NCBI RefSeq assembly: GCF_013277415.1
Contig: NZ_VMMX01000010.1
Location: forward strand, 98,952 to 162,951
DNA: 64,000 nt
Direction of reading: 5' to 3'
Source: Streptococcus sp. 68
Lineage (GTDB): Bacteria > Bacillota > Bacilli > Lactobacillales > Streptococcaceae
Part shown: positions 1 through 10,657 of the stretch, piece after piece
How positions within the stretch are numbered: the first letter of the stretch is position 1
Layout: every line of letters starts with the position of its first letter
Program-made: the position numbers and the translations under genes
Notes under the pieces: generated by a model
Told to the model about the DNA's origin: nothing
The model's database searches: none
The model's input: only the letters and a program-made list of their open reading frames with translations

Positions 1-944
1 GCTAGGGTGCTAGCTTGTGAAATGGCTCCACGGAGTTTAGCTGCACCAGATGTTCCACGAAGGTAGTGAGGAGCGAGTCCACGGAATTCACGAACTGCGA
101 CGTTTTCTCCTTTGAGGTTAATCAAGCGTTTCAAGTGTTCGTAGGCGATCTTCATCTTGTCTTCAAAGGTCAAATCAGGTAGGATTTCTCCTGTTTCAAA
201 GTAATGGTTGATTTGGTTGAAGAGGTAAGGATTTCCCATGGCAGCTCGGCCAATCATGACTGCGTCAGCACCGACTTCTTCGATACGTTGTTTGGCTTCT
301 TGAACTGTACGGATGTCACCGTTGGCGATAAATGGAATCTTGGTCAAAGCTTGAGCTACGTTGTGCAAGGTCTCAAGGTCTGCATGACCTGTATACATTT
401 GTTCACGGGTACGGCCATGCATAGCGAGGGCAGAAACACCTGCAGCTTCAGCGGCGAGGGCATTTTCTACTGCCAGAGATGGATCAGCCCATCCGGTACG
501 CATTTTGACAGTAAGGGGGATATCAAGGACAGATTGAACCTTGTTGATGATAGAGTAGATCTTATCTGGATCCTTGAGCCACATAGCGCCAGCTTCGTTC
601 TTCACGATTTTGTTAACTGGGCAGCCCATGTTGATATCCACAATATCGGTCTTGGTGTTTTCTTGGATGAATTCTGCTGCGCGTGCTAGGCTGTCTTCAT
701 CGCTACCAAAAAGTTGGATAGAGACTGGGTTTTCGCCTTCATCGATATGAAGCATGTGCAGGGTTTTTTCATTGTTGTATTGGATTCCCTTGTCAGAGAC
801 CATTTCCATTACAACGAGTCCAGCTCCGAGCTCTTTTGCGATAGTGCGAAAGGCTGAGTTGGTGACACCAGCCATGGGTGCTAAAACGGTACGATTGGGA
901 ATCTCAACATTGCCAATCATAAAAGGTGTATTAAGATTTGTCAC
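1..944 (-). CDS. dus: tRNA-dihydrouridine synthase (DusB-like), 3' end outside window
   Basis: Flavoenzyme that reduces uridine to dihydrouridine in the tRNA D-loop. Read on the minus strand from a GTG at 944 with GGAGGAACTC just upstream; about 314 codons are visible and the C-terminus lies beyond position 1. The N-terminus has the [20 protein letters not shown] segment typical of the FMN-binding barrel, and [12 protein letters not shown] carries the catalytic cysteine. The start overlaps the end of hslO by 14 bp, so the two genes are translationally coupled in one minus-strand operon. The ATG at 920 is an alternative start but has no ribosome site. The family call is firm; the exact Dus subtype is less so. 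Confidence 0.93.
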   Translation of the reverse strand, partial: MTNLNTPFMIGNVEIPNRTVLAPMAGVTNSAFRTIAKELGAGLVVMEMVSDKGIQYNNEKTLHMLHIDEGENPVSIQLFGSDEDSLARAAEFIQENTKTDIVDINMGCPVNKIVKNEAGAMWLKDPDKIYSIINKVQSVLDIPLTVKMRTGWADPSLAVENALAAEAAGVSALAMHGRTREQMYTGHADLETLHNVAQALTKIPFIANGDIRTVQEAKQRIEEVGADAVMIGRAAMGNPYLFNQINHYFETGEILPDLTFEDKMKIAYEHLKRLINLKGENVAVREFRGLAPHYLRGTSGAAKLRGAISQASTL

Positions 945-1803
945 GAATGAGTTCCTCCAGGTCGTTTTCATCAAAGTTATAGGTAGTTTGGCAGAATTGA
1001 CAAGTGATTTCTGCCCCGTGGTCTTCCTCTTTCATTTCCTGTAAGTCTGAGCTTGGAAGGCTAGCAAGAGCGTTCATAAAGCGTTCATGGCTACAGTCAC
1101 ATTGGAAACGGATTTCTTCTTCAGAAAGACGCTTGTAGGCCTCGTCACCGTAGATAGCCTTGAGGAGGGCTTCGATATGGTCTTCACTTTCCAGAAGGGT
1201 TGAGATAGCTGGCATTTCTTGGATGCGTTTTTCAAAGCGAGCAATCTCTTCTTCCTTGGCTCCCGGCAAGACTTGAACTAGGAAACCACCAGCAACCTTG
1301 ACCTTGTCTTCTTCGTCCAAAAGGACATTGAGGCCGACTGCAGAAGGGGTTTGTTGGCTTTCAGTCAGGTAAAAGGCAAGGTCTTCACCGATTTCCCCAG
1401 AAATGAGGGGAGTCATAGAGTTGTAAGGATTTCCAGTACCGTAGTCTGTGATAACGAGGAATTGACCATTTCCAACAAAAGGTCCGACTAGAACTTCACC
1501 AGTTGCGGTCTTTTTGATGTCAACACCAGGATTTTGAACGTAACCTTTGACATTCCCCTTGGTATCAGCGACGGTGATGATAGCACCTAGAGAGCTAGAG
1601 CCCAGTACCTTTACTGTTAGTTTGGTATTTCCTTTTTCATTGGCTGCGAGAATCTGGCTAGCGATAAGAGTTCGACCAAGCGCTACAGTTGAGCTAGCTT
1701 GGGTTTGGTGTTTTTCTTGAGCAGTGCGGACGGTTTCTGTGCTGTCAAGGACAAAAGCACGAAAGGCTCCGCTTTCTGATATTGTTTTAATAATTTTATC
1801 CAT
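931..1803 (-). CDS. hslO: Hsp33 redox-activated chaperone
   Basis: Holdase chaperone switched on by oxidative unfolding; cytoplasmic. The protein is 290 residues from the ATG at 1803 ([17 protein letters not shown]), the usual family length; the frame is open further upstream to 2016 but that extension is not family-like and runs into the divergent promoter. The C-terminal zinc redox switch is visible as CDC ([10 protein letters not shown]) followed by CxxC (TCQFCQTT). First gene of the hslO-dus pair. Divergent from the Mga-like regulator at 1968. Confidence 0.95.
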   Translation of the reverse strand: MDKIIKTISESGAFRAFVLDSTETVRTAQEKHQTQASSTVALGRTLIASQILAANEKGNTKLTVKVLGSSSLGAIITVADTKGNVKGYVQNPGVDIKKTATGEVLVGPFVGNGQFLVITDYGTGNPYNSMTPLISGEIGEDLAFYLTESQQTPSAVGLNVLLDEEDKVKVAGGFLVQVLPGAKEEEIARFEKRIQEMPAISTLLESEDHIEALLKAIYGDEAYKRLSEEEIRFQCDCSHERFMNALASLPSSDLQEMKEEDHGAEITCQFCQTTYNFDENDLEELIRDKS

Positions 1804-1967
1804 AGCTACTATTTTAGCATAAAAATGCCCAAAGGGGGAGCCGTGTGTTTGCTGATTTTTAGGATAATGGACCATGAAATCAGCATGAAAATAAAAAGAG
1901 AAACAGATTATTTCAGCATTTGTAAGATTTATGCTATGCTTAAGGTAGAAAATGAAAGGGGTAACAA

Positions 1968-3395
1968 ATGTATTTAGGAGATTTGATGGAAAAGGCCGAA
2001 TCTGGCCAATTTTCAATCCTTTCCTTTCTATTACAAGAGTCTCAGACGACCGTCAAGGCTGTAATGGAGGAAACAGGATTTTCAAAAGCAACCCTAACCA
2101 AATATGTCACCCTACTCAATGACAAGGCTTTGGATAGTGGCTTAGAGCTGACTATTCACTTAGAAGATGAAAATCTGCGTCTATCGATCGGTGCAGCTAC
2201 CAAGGGGAGAGATATTCGGAGCTTGTTTTTGGAGAATGCTGTTAAATACCAGATTTTGGTTTATCTTCTCTACCACCAACAGTTTTTAGCCCATCAGCTG
2301 GTTCAAGAATTGATGATTAGTGAGGCTACGCTTGGTCGCCACTTGGCTAGTTTAAATCAGATTTTGTCAGAATTTGACTTATCTATCCAAAATGGACGTT
2401 GGCGAGGTCCAGAGCATCAGATTCGCTATTTCTATTTCTGTCTTTTCCGCAAGGTCTGGTCGAGTCAGGAGTGGGAAGGTCACATGCAGAAACCAGAGAG
2501 AAAGCAGGAAATTGCTAGTTTAGAAGAAATCTGCGGTGCGAGTTTGTCTTTGGGGCAGAAATTGGACTTGGTTCTCTGGGCTCATATCAGTCAACAACGT
2601 CTCCGTGTCAATGCCTGTCAGTTTCAAGTCATAGAAGAGAAAATGCGAGGGTATTTTGACAATATTTTCTACCTTCGTTTGCTGAGAAAGGCTCCGTCCT
2701 TTTTTGCTGGGCAACACATTCCTTTGGGGACTGAGGATGGTGAGATGATGATTTTCTTCTCTTTCCTCCTATCTCATCGTATTCTTCCTCTTCATACTAT
2801 GGAGTATATCCTTGGTTTTGGAGGGCAGTTGGTAGATTTACTGACGCAATTGATTCAAGAAATGAAAAAGGAGGAGTTGCTGGGCGGTTATACAGAGGAC
2901 CATGTCACCTATGAACTCAGTCAGCTTTGTGCTCAAGTCTATCTCTATAAGGGCTATATTTTACAGGATCGCTACAAGTACCAGTTGGAGAATCGTCATC
3001 CCTATTTGCTGATGGAACATGATTTTAAAGAGACAGCAGAAGAGATTTTTCATGCTCTACCTGCTTTTCATCAGGGGACAGACTTAGATAAGAAAATTTT
3101 CTGGGAATGGCTCCAGTTAATCGAATATATGGCTGAAAACGGTGGCCAGCATATGCGGATTGGTCTGGATTTGACATCTGGTTTTCTTGTCTTTTCAAGG
3201 ATGGCAGCCATTTTGAAACGGTATTTGGAATACAACCGTTTTATTACCATTGAGGCCTATGACCGAACTCGGCATTATGATTTACTGGTTACCAATAACC
3301 CCATTCATAAGAAAGAACAGACCCCAGTCTATTATTTAAAAAACGACTTGGATATGGAAGATTTGGCAGGGATTCGTCAGTTATTATTCACTTAA
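1968..3395 (+). CDS. Mga/RofA-like transcriptional regulator next to the glp genes
   Basis: A 475-residue protein with an N-terminal helix-turn-helix (residues about 25-60, [20 protein letters not shown]) and a second HTH-like segment near 95-130 ([18 protein letters not shown]), followed by a long helical region resembling the PRD-like middle of Mga/RofA/AtxA regulators. It lies immediately upstream of glpK in the same orientation, as in pneumococcus, so control of glycerol genes is a reasonable inference but not shown. Two starts are possible: ATG 1968 (after GAAAGGGG) and ATG 1986 (after TAGGAG). A terminator follows directly, separating it from glpK. No EIIB-like domain was recognised. 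Confidence 0.75.
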   Translation: MYLGDLMEKAESGQFSILSFLLQESQTTVKAVMEETGFSKATLTKYVTLLNDKALDSGLELTIHLEDENLRLSIGAATKGRDIRSLFLENAVKYQILVYLLYHQQFLAHQLVQELMISEATLGRHLASLNQILSEFDLSIQNGRWRGPEHQIRYFYFCLFRKVWSSQEWEGHMQKPERKQEIASLEEICGASLSLGQKLDLVLWAHISQQRLRVNACQFQVIEEKMRGYFDNIFYLRLLRKAPSFFAGQHIPLGTEDGEMMIFFSFLLSHRILPLHTMEYILGFGGQLVDLLTQLIQEMKKEELLGGYTEDHVTYELSQLCAQVYLYKGYILQDRYKYQLENRHPYLLMEHDFKETAEEIFHALPAFHQGTDLDKKIFWEWLQLIEYMAENGGQHMRIGLDLTSGFLVFSRMAAILKRYLEYNRFITIEAYDRTRHYDLLVTNNPIHKKEQTPVYYLKNDLDMEDLAGIRQLLFT

Positions 3396-3422
3396 AAGGC
3401 TTGGTTGTTCCAGGTCTTTTTT
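3394..3422 (+). terminator. Rho-independent terminator after the Mga-like regulator
   Basis: An 11-bp stem (3394-3404 with 3410-3420, two G-T pairs, five-base loop) ends in a six-T run. It begins inside the stop codon of the regulator, so glpK must be transcribed mainly from its own promoter. Confidence 0.8.
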
Positions 3423-3503
3423 GTGAAATTCACACAATCTACTCACATTTTTTAAAAAATTAAAAAAAGTTGATGAACAAGAAAGCGCTTCATTTTGTAT
3501 ACT
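3422..3503 (+). promoter_or_regulatory. glpK promoter region with palindrome and cre-like site
   Basis: TGTGAAATTCACA at 3422-3434 is a perfect 13-base palindrome. AAGAAAGCGCTTCATT at 3479-3494 matches 13 of 16 positions of the Gram-positive cre consensus WTGAAARCGYTTTCWN, so CcpA repression is expected. TATACT at 3498-3503 is a plausible -10; the -35 is poor, as is usual for activator-dependent promoters. The palindrome may be the operator for the neighbouring regulator (inference). Confidence 0.6.
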
Positions 3504-3509
3504 AGTTAG

Positions 3510-5063
<1,554 letters not shown>

Positions 5064-5104
5064 TACTGGAAGAATAAAGCGACTTAGTTAGAAAGTGTGT
5101 AAAT

Positions 5105-6931
5105 ATGGAATTTTCAAAGAAAACACGTGAATTATCAATTCAAAAAATGCAGGAACGTACCTTGGACCTCTTGATTATCGGTGGAGGAATCACAGGGGCT
5201 GGTGTAGCTTTACAGGCAGCAGCTAGTGGTCTAGATACTGGTTTGATTGAAATGCAGGACTTCGCAGAAGGAACATCCAGCCGTTCAACAAAATTGGTTC
5301 ACGGAGGACTACGTTACCTTAAGCAATTTGATGTAGAAGTGGTATCAGATACAGTTTCTGAACGTGCAGTGGTACAACAAATTGCTCCACACATTCCAAA
5401 ACCAGATCCAATGCTCTTGCCAGTTTACGACGAAGATGGAGCTACTTTTAGCCTTTTCCGTCTTAAAGTAGCTATGGACTTGTACGATCTTTTGGCAGGA
5501 GTTAACAACACACCAGCTGCTAACAAGGTTTTGAGTAAGGAAGAAGTCTTGGAACGCCAGCCAAATTTGAAGAAAGAAGGTTTGGTAGGAGGTGGGGTTT
5601 ACCTTGACTTCCGTAACAACGATGCACGTCTCGTGATTGAAAACATCAAACGTGCCAACCAAGACGGTGCCCTCATTGCCAACCACGTGAAGGCAGAAGG
5701 CTTCCTCTTTGACGAAAGTGGCAAGATTACAGGTATTGTAGCCCGTGATTTGTTGACAGACCAAGTCTTTGAAATCAAGGCTCGTCTGGTTATCAACACA
5801 ACAGGTCCTTGGAGCGACAAAGTACGCAATTTGTCTAATAAGGGAACACAATTCTCACAAATGCGTCCAACTAAGGGAGTTCACTTGGTAGTGGATTCAA
5901 GCAAAATCAAGGTTTCACAGCCAGTTTACTTTGATACAGGTTTGGGTGATGGCCGTATGGTCTTTGTCCTCCCACGTGAAAACAAGACTTACTTTGGTAC
6001 AACTGATACAGACTACACAGGGGATTTGGAACATCCGAAAGTGACTCAGGAAGATGTAGATTATTTGCTTGGCATTGTCAACAACCGCTTCCCAGAAGCC
6101 AACATCACCATTGATGATATTGAAAGCAGTTGGGCAGGTCTTCGTCCATTGATTGCAGGCAATAGCGCTTCTGACTACAATGGAGGAAATAACGGTACAA
6201 TCAGTGACGAAAGCTTTAATAACTTGATTGCGACTGTTGAATCTTATCTCTCTAAAGAAAAAACGCGTGAAGATGTAGAGGCTGCTGTCAGCAAGCTTGA
6301 AAGCAGTACCTCTGAGAAACATTTGGATCCATCTGCAGTTTCTCGTGGTTCGAGCTTGGACCGTGATGATAATGGTCTGTTGACTCTTGCTGGTGGTAAA
6401 ATCACAGACTACCGTAAGATGGCTGAAGGAGCTATGGAGCGCGTGGTTGACATCCTCAAAGCAGAATTTGACCGTAGCTTTAAACTCATCAACTCTAAGA
6501 CTTACCCTGTTTCAGGTGGGGAATTGAACCCAGCAAATGTGGACTCAGAAATCGAAGCCTTTGCGCAACTTGGAGTGTCACGTGGTTTGGATAGCAAGGA
6601 AGCTCATTACCTAGCAAATCTCTATGGTTCAAATGCACCGAAAGTCTTTGCTCTTGCTCACAGCTTGGAACAAGCGCCAGGACTCAGCTTGGCGGACACT
6701 TTGTCACTTCACTATGCAATGCGCAATGAGTTGGCTCTTAGCCCAGTTGACTTCCTTCTTCGTCGTACCAACCACATGCTCTTTATGCGTGATAGTTTGG
6801 ACAGCATCGTTGAGCCAGTTTTGGATGAAATGGGACGATTCTATGACTGGACAGAAGAAGAAAAAGCAACTTACCGTGCTGATGTAGAAGTAGCTCTTGC
6901 TAATAATGATTTAGCAGAATTAAAAAATTAA
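5105..6931 (+). CDS. glpO: Alpha-glycerophosphate oxidase
   Basis: FAD enzyme that oxidises glycerol-3-phosphate to dihydroxyacetone phosphate with oxygen, releasing hydrogen peroxide; the lactic-acid-bacterial type. 608 residues, the usual streptococcal length. The dinucleotide-binding motif IIGGGITGAG lies at about residues 24-33, followed by the family signature SSRSTKLVHGGLRYL near 58-72. Starts 41 bp after glpK, same operon. The ribosome site before ATG 5105 is weak (GAAAG about 10 bases upstream), but the start fits the family. This gene is one source of the peroxide typical of Mitis-group streptococci. Confidence 0.96.
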   Translation: MEFSKKTRELSIQKMQERTLDLLIIGGGITGAGVALQAAASGLDTGLIEMQDFAEGTSSRSTKLVHGGLRYLKQFDVEVVSDTVSERAVVQQIAPHIPKPDPMLLPVYDEDGATFSLFRLKVAMDLYDLLAGVNNTPAANKVLSKEEVLERQPNLKKEGLVGGGVYLDFRNNDARLVIENIKRANQDGALIANHVKAEGFLFDESGKITGIVARDLLTDQVFEIKARLVINTTGPWSDKVRNLSNKGTQFSQMRPTKGVHLVVDSSKIKVSQPVYFDTGLGDGRMVFVLPRENKTYFGTTDTDYTGDLEHPKVTQEDVDYLLGIVNNRFPEANITIDDIESSWAGLRPLIAGNSASDYNGGNNGTISDESFNNLIATVESYLSKEKTREDVEAAVSKLESSTSEKHLDPSAVSRGSSLDRDDNGLLTLAGGKITDYRKMAEGAMERVVDILKAEFDRSFKLINSKTYPVSGGELNPANVDSEIEAFAQLGVSRGLDSKEAHYLANLYGSNAPKVFALAHSLEQAPGLSLADTLSLHYAMRNELALSPVDFLLRRTNHMLFMRDSLDSIVEPVLDEMGRFYDWTEEEKATYRADVEVALANNDLAELKN

Positions 6932-6940
6932 GAAAAAATA

Positions 6941-6987
6941 AAAGAGGTGGAGGGCAGGACTCCTAGTCTACCCTCCCTCCCTTTTTA
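6941..6987 (+). terminator. Hairpin between glpO and glpF, probable attenuator
   Basis: GGAGGG (6949-6954) pairs with CCCTCC (6971-6976), with an inner GAC/GTC helix (6958-6960, 6966-6968), and a CTCCCTTTTT tract follows. It sits 15 bp before glpF within an otherwise continuous operon, so it probably lowers glpF expression rather than ending the operon. Confidence 0.55.
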
Positions 6988-7001
6988 ATGGAGATAGAAA
7001 G

Positions 7002-7706
7002 ATGATGAATGAATTATTTGGAGAATTTTTGGGGACTTTAATCCTGATTCTTCTAGGAAATGGTGTTGTTGCAGGTGTAGTTCTTCCTAAAACCAAGAGC
7101 AACAGTGCAGGTTGGATTGTGATTACCATGGGGTGGGGGATTGCAGTTGCGGTTGCAGTATTTGTATCTGGCAAGCTCAGTCCAGCTCATTTAAACCCAG
7201 CTGTGACCATCGGTGTGGCCTTGAAAGGTGGTTTGCCTTGGGCTTCCGTTTTCCCTTACATCCTAGCTCAGTTCGCAGGGGCTATGCTCGGTCAGATTTT
7301 GGTTTGGTTGCAATTCAAACCGCATTATGAGGCAGAAGAAAATGCAGGTAATATCCTAGCAACCTTCAGTACTGGGCCAGCCATCAAGGATACAGTTTCT
7401 AACTTGATCAGTGAAATCCTAGGAACCTTTGTTTTGGTGTTGACAATCTTTGCTTTGGGTCTTTACGATTTTCAAGCAGGAATCGGAACCTTCGCAGTGG
7501 GGACTTTGATTGTCGGTATCGGTCTATCACTAGGTGGGACAACAGGCTATGCCTTGAACCCTGCGCGTGACCTTGGACCTCGTATCATGCACAGCATCTT
7601 GCCAATTCCAAACAAGGGAGACGGAGACTGGTCTTATGCCTGGATTCCTGTTGTGGGACCTGTTATCGGTGCAGCCTTGGCCGTGCTTGTATTCTCACTT
7701 TTCTAA
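7002..7706 (+). CDS. glpF: Glycerol uptake facilitator (aquaglyceroporin)
   Basis: Membrane channel of the MIP family, 234 residues, about six membrane segments plus two half-helices. Both NPA boxes are present: HLNPAVTIG (near residue 65) and ALNPARDLGPR (near residue 187), the second with the Asp found in glycerol-conducting members. ATG 7002 is directly followed by a second ATG; GGAGATAGAAAG is the ribosome site. Completes the glycerol kinase/oxidase operon. Confidence 0.95.
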   Translation: MMNELFGEFLGTLILILLGNGVVAGVVLPKTKSNSAGWIVITMGWGIAVAVAVFVSGKLSPAHLNPAVTIGVALKGGLPWASVFPYILAQFAGAMLGQILVWLQFKPHYEAEENAGNILATFSTGPAIKDTVSNLISEILGTFVLVLTIFALGLYDFQAGIGTFAVGTLIVGIGLSLGGTTGYALNPARDLGPRIMHSILPIPNKGDGDWSYAWIPVVGPVIGAALAVLVFSLF

Positions 7707-7732
7707 TCTAGAAAACAATTATGTTGATAAGA

Positions 7733-7861
7733 GCTTGAGCAAGAGCCCAATTTCAGCAAAAAATGAAGTAAATCTTCTCACAATAAAACGCATAGTATCA
7801 AGTTTTTCAACACCTGATATGATGCGTTTTTCTGATTTTTAAGACTTTTTCCCAGTCTCTT
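7733..7861. repeat. Left inverted repeat of the peptide island (terminator-like)
   Basis: Read on the minus strand, this segment aligns almost gap-free with 13624-13755 on the plus strand. The best part includes a 24-base identical core (7796-7819 versus 13668-13691), and similarity extends to the outer ends. The centre can fold as a long hairpin (ACGCATAGTATCA with TGATATGATGCGT) followed by T residues, so it may also terminate glpF transcription. It could be a remnant of a mobile element end; I do not recognise the family. Confidence 0.6.
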
Positions 7862-7905
7862 TTTCGATTGAAGATGTAAGTATTCTAATAACTAACTTCT
7901 TAGTA

Positions 7906-7977
7906 CTAGCCAACAACGATAATCATAATTCCTCCTAAAATTAGGAATAATAAAGGCAATAGTTTTTGTTTTTTCAT
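7906..7977 (-). CDS. shp: SHP-type short hydrophobic pheromone precursor
   Basis: A 23-codon ORF starting at ATG 7977, preceded by GTGAGGT. The product begins MKKQKLL and ends GGIMIIVVG. Basic start, leucine-rich middle and a C-terminal stretch of Ile/Val ending in Gly are the hallmarks of SHP pheromones read by Rgg regulators (compare the IIVGG and IVVG endings of known SHPs). It is divergent from rgg at 8068, the standard shp-rgg arrangement. The mature pheromone is probably the last 8-9 residues (inference). Too short for routine gene finders. Confidence 0.85.
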   Translation of the reverse strand: MKKQKLLPLLFLILGGIMIIVVG

Positions 7978-8067
7978 GTGAAATACCTCACTTTTGTTTT
8001 CTTCTATTTTATGCTAAAATATTAAAAATCAAAAATTGTTCCCGTATATGCTTGTTGGAGAGATATT
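7978..8067. promoter_or_regulatory. Divergent shp / rgg promoter region
   Basis: The 90-bp AT-rich gap between the two divergent starts should hold the Rgg-SHP operator. On the minus strand a TAGCATAAAAT stretch about 30 bases before the shp start is the likely -10. No clear palindrome was found, so operator placement is inferred from arrangement only. Confidence 0.5.
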
Positions 8068-8931
8068 ATGAAAAAATTTGGAGAAATTTTTAAAAAGTTT
8101 CGAGAATCTAGAGGGTTTCGCTTAAAAGATGTCGAAAAAGCTGGTATATCAAAATCACAGCTCTCACGTTTTGAAAAGGGAGAGACTGATTTAACCATTT
8201 CAAAATTTATGGCTATTTTGGATGAAATTAACATGCCTATTGATGAATTTATGTATGCTGTTCATGATTTTCATCGTGATGAACTGAATGAACTCTTATC
8301 AAAGATTAGGCATTTTGTATCAAATCATGATGTTGATGGGTTGAAAAAACTACTTTATTCTCAGATGGAGTCAGATTCTAAACAAGAGAAATTTCATAAG
8401 CTTAACATTATTTTATTAAAAATTCGTTTACAAGATTTATCTGGAGAAGCTTATTATTCTGGTGATGATTTATCTTATCTAACTGACTATCTCTTTAGTG
8501 TTGAATACTGGGGATACTATGAATTATTGATTTTTTCAAATACTTTAGATGTCCTAAAACACGATGTCTTTATGGTTTTGGCTAGAGAGATGTCTAGACG
8601 TTCTGATTTTTATAAAGAAATTCCTAATAATAGACGATTGATTTCATCTATGCTATTGAACGGATATATCACATGTATTGAAAGAGGAAAATTGCTTGAT
8701 GCTTTGTATTTTGAAAAACGACTAAACCAATGCTTTTTCACTGAAACTGAAATTTATGAACGGTTGGTATTCCAGTATGCCCAATATCTATATCGCTATA
8801 AAAAAGAGACGGATTGTAAAGCAATTATTGAAATGAGGAAGTGTATTGGAGCAATGAAATTAGCGGGAAGTAACCATTTGGCAAAGAATTATGAGGGACA
8901 TTTAGAAAAAATTTTAGCAGATAAAGGGTAG
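8068..8931 (+). CDS. rgg: Rgg/GadR/MutR-family quorum-sensing regulator
   Basis: Cytoplasmic pheromone-binding transcription factor, 287 residues, normal Rgg length. The N-terminal XRE-type helix-turn-helix occupies residues about 5-60 (FRLKDVEKAGISKSQLSRFE), and the rest is helical and tyrosine/leucine rich as in the Rgg C-terminal pheromone-binding domain. GGAGAG precedes ATG 8068. Divergent from the SHP gene and only 9 bp before the peptide ORF at 8941, so it is probably cotranscribed with the biosynthetic genes. With SHP taken up by the oligopeptide permease, Rgg would activate both shp and the cluster (known for the family, inferred here). Confidence 0.9.
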   Translation: MKKFGEIFKKFRESRGFRLKDVEKAGISKSQLSRFEKGETDLTISKFMAILDEINMPIDEFMYAVHDFHRDELNELLSKIRHFVSNHDVDGLKKLLYSQMESDSKQEKFHKLNIILLKIRLQDLSGEAYYSGDDLSYLTDYLFSVEYWGYYELLIFSNTLDVLKHDVFMVLAREMSRRSDFYKEIPNNRRLISSMLLNGYITCIERGKLLDALYFEKRLNQCFFTETEIYERLVFQYAQYLYRYKKETDCKAIIEMRKCIGAMKLAGSNHLAKNYEGHLEKILADKG

Positions 8932-8940
8932 TGTGCAGAT

Positions 8941-9030
8941 ATGGGAAAGGAAGTATCTCGAAATAATATTTTGGTAGAATTGTCTTTAGAAATTTCAATT
9001 ACAGTTGTTTTATCAGTTCATTGTATTTGA
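8941..9030 (+). CDS. Candidate RiPP precursor peptide, 29 residues
   Basis: ORF MGKEVSRNNILVELS... ending TVVLSVHCI, between rgg and the radical SAM gene, where precursor genes of RaS-RiPP clusters (streptide and relatives) lie. AAAGGG is 12 bases upstream, a little far; translation may be coupled to rgg, whose stop is 9 bp away. A charged N-terminal half and a C-terminal segment with one His-Cys pair fit a leader-plus-core layout. A shorter product from a TTG after GGAAAGGAAG is also possible. I cannot assign it to a named precursor subfamily. Confidence 0.6.
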   Translation: MGKEVSRNNILVELSLEISITVVLSVHCI

Positions 9031-9084
9031 GCGATAGGATTTTTCGAAGTTGTCACCATAATTATGAATTTTGAGGTATTTAAT

Positions 9085-10389
9085 ATGCAAGTTCTATCTC
9101 CATATATTTTAAGAAAGAAAAGTGAAACAGGAGAATTATTTTTCAATAGTAAAAATAATCATTCTTTTTTCATTACAAATGATTTACAAGATGTTATGGA
9201 AAATGATTTAGAGATTAAGGAACAATATGAAAATTATTTGAATAAGTATAATTATTTTCAAGAAGAAAATGAATTCGAGAATACAATAGATTATGTTAAA
9301 AATAGTGAAACGGAGACGTTAGAATTTACAATTTTAACACATGGAGACTGTAATTTTAGATGTAAATATTGTTATGAAAAATTTGAAAATATAAAAATGA
9401 GTAAAGAAACAGAGATTGCGATAGTTGAATTTACAGAAAAACTATTATCTGAATCTATGTTTAAATCTTTACATGTATCATGGTTTGGAGGAGAGCCTTT
9501 ATTAGGGCTAAAAACGATAAAGAATCTTTCAAAAAAATTTATTAGTATTTGTTCTCAAAATGGACTTGATTATTCTGCTAGTATAACAACTAATGGATAT
9601 TTGCTTAATGAACGAATGATTCATCAGTTAATTCTAGACTATCGCGTTAATAATTTTCAGATAACAATTGATGGAGATGAGGAAAGTCATAATTTTCAAA
9701 GAGTGTTGCGTAATGGAAAGGGATCATATATCAAAATACTCGAGAATATCAAAGGTTTACAAAATTCAAATTTGAATTTTTATTGTAATTTAAGATTTAA
9801 TATATCGAAAGAAAATTTTAATAATGTTAAGATTTTTTTAGATTCAGATGGGAAATATTTTAAGCATGATAAACGATTTAGATTTTATTTTTATAATGTA
9901 GGTAGTTGGGGTTGTGGGGAGCGTGCCCAAAATTATAAAGTGACATTACCTAATTCAGATGCTAGTTTTGAATTATCAAAGTTTGCCATAAAAAAAGGTT
10001 ATAATGTTCCTGCTGCTAGAGGTATAATAACAAATTTGTTCAACTGTTATGCAAATAGAAAAAATCACTATACTATTAATGTAAAGGGTGTAATTCAAAC
10101 TTGTACGGTTGCCTTGTATTCTAATTCTAATATATTTGGAAGTGTACATGCTAAGTTTAATAAGGAAAAGTTTGATAAATGGCACTTAAACATGGATTCA
10201 GATTGTAAGCAGTGTCCTATTGTTTTAATTTGTAAATCAGGATTTTGTCCGCCCAAACATAGAAGTAATAAGCAAAGAACATTATGCAATCAAATAAAAA
10301 AGAAAATTGATAAAAATCTAGAATTATTTATGTTAAATAAGGAATATTGTGATTATCTTGATGCAATAAGAGAGGGGGTGAAAAGATGA
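9085..10389 (+). CDS. Radical SAM/SPASM peptide maturase
   Basis: Iron-sulfur enzyme expected to install a crosslink in a ribosomal peptide. From ATG 9085 (GAGGT seven bases upstream; in-frame ATG 9064 has no good site) it is 434 residues. The SAM cluster motif CNFRCKYCYE lies near residue 91; WFGGEPL and ITTNGYLL follow as in SPASM enzymes. The C-terminal SPASM cysteines include CKQCPIVLICKSGFCP and RTLCNQI. It is flanked by two 29-codon ORFs, overlapping the second by 4 bp, and followed by exporters. Codon use is AT-rich compared with glp and dlt neighbours, suggesting transfer. The exact modification cannot be read from sequence. Confidence 0.9.
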   Translation: MQVLSPYILRKKSETGELFFNSKNNHSFFITNDLQDVMENDLEIKEQYENYLNKYNYFQEENEFENTIDYVKNSETETLEFTILTHGDCNFRCKYCYEKFENIKMSKETEIAIVEFTEKLLSESMFKSLHVSWFGGEPLLGLKTIKNLSKKFISICSQNGLDYSASITTNGYLLNERMIHQLILDYRVNNFQITIDGDEESHNFQRVLRNGKGSYIKILENIKGLQNSNLNFYCNLRFNISKENFNNVKIFLDSDGKYFKHDKRFRFYFYNVGSWGCGERAQNYKVTLPNSDASFELSKFAIKKGYNVPAARGIITNLFNCYANRKNHYTINVKGVIQTCTVALYSNSNIFGSVHAKFNKEKFDKWHLNMDSDCKQCPIVLICKSGFCPPKHRSNKQRTLCNQIKKKIDKNLELFMLNKEYCDYLDAIREGVKR

Positions 10390-10475
10390 TTGTAATTGAA
10401 AATAAGAGTACTACTCAACTTGATATACTTGTACTCCGTGATCATTATTGCGATGAAGATGGAAATGAGTTTTAG
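10386..10475 (+). CDS. Second 29-residue ORF overlapping the radical SAM gene
   Basis: ATGA overlap with the maturase stop and an excellent ribosome site (GAGGGGGTGAAAAG) make translation likely. The peptide starts MIVIENKSTTQLDILVL and ends RDHYCDEDGNEF, with one cysteine next to acidic residues. It could be a second or the true precursor, an accessory peptide, or the start of a decayed longer gene. About 45 bp further on, AGGAGG at 10520-10525 has no usable start codon behind it, which hints at decay. Confidence 0.5.
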   Translation: MIVIENKSTTQLDILVLRDHYCDEDGNEF

Positions 10476-10575
10476 ATTGATTTTTAAAATATAAATCGAA
10501 ATTTAGTTAGTCTAGTTCAGGAGGTAATCACTCTTAATAAACAGCATCATATATAGGTTAATTAAATTATTGTAT

Positions 10576-10624
10576 AGTCTCAGTTGGAGTTAATTTGTTT
10601 ATAACTTTTAGACTGAGGCTTTTA
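10576..10624 (+). terminator. Terminator between maturase and exporter genes
   Basis: AGTCTCAGT (10576-10584) pairs with ACTGAGGCT (10612-10620) and an inner AGTTA/TAACT helix extends the stem; TTTTAT follows. It would limit read-through from the precursor/maturase transcript into the ABC gene. Confidence 0.7.
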
Positions 10625-10657
10625 TATCTATTCGCTTTCTTTTAGATAGGCTTATTT

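Noticed and set aside
204..689. 161-codon plus-strand frame opposite dus
   Set aside because: Complete overlap with a clear dus reading frame; no ribosome site or homology.
931..2016. N-terminally extended hslO frame of 361 codons
   Set aside because: The extension runs through the divergent promoter region into the regulator start; the internal ATG at 1803 gives the family length and start.
3422..3439. Rex site upstream of glpK
   Set aside because: The arms TGTGAA/TTCACA are separated by one base, not the spacing Rex needs.
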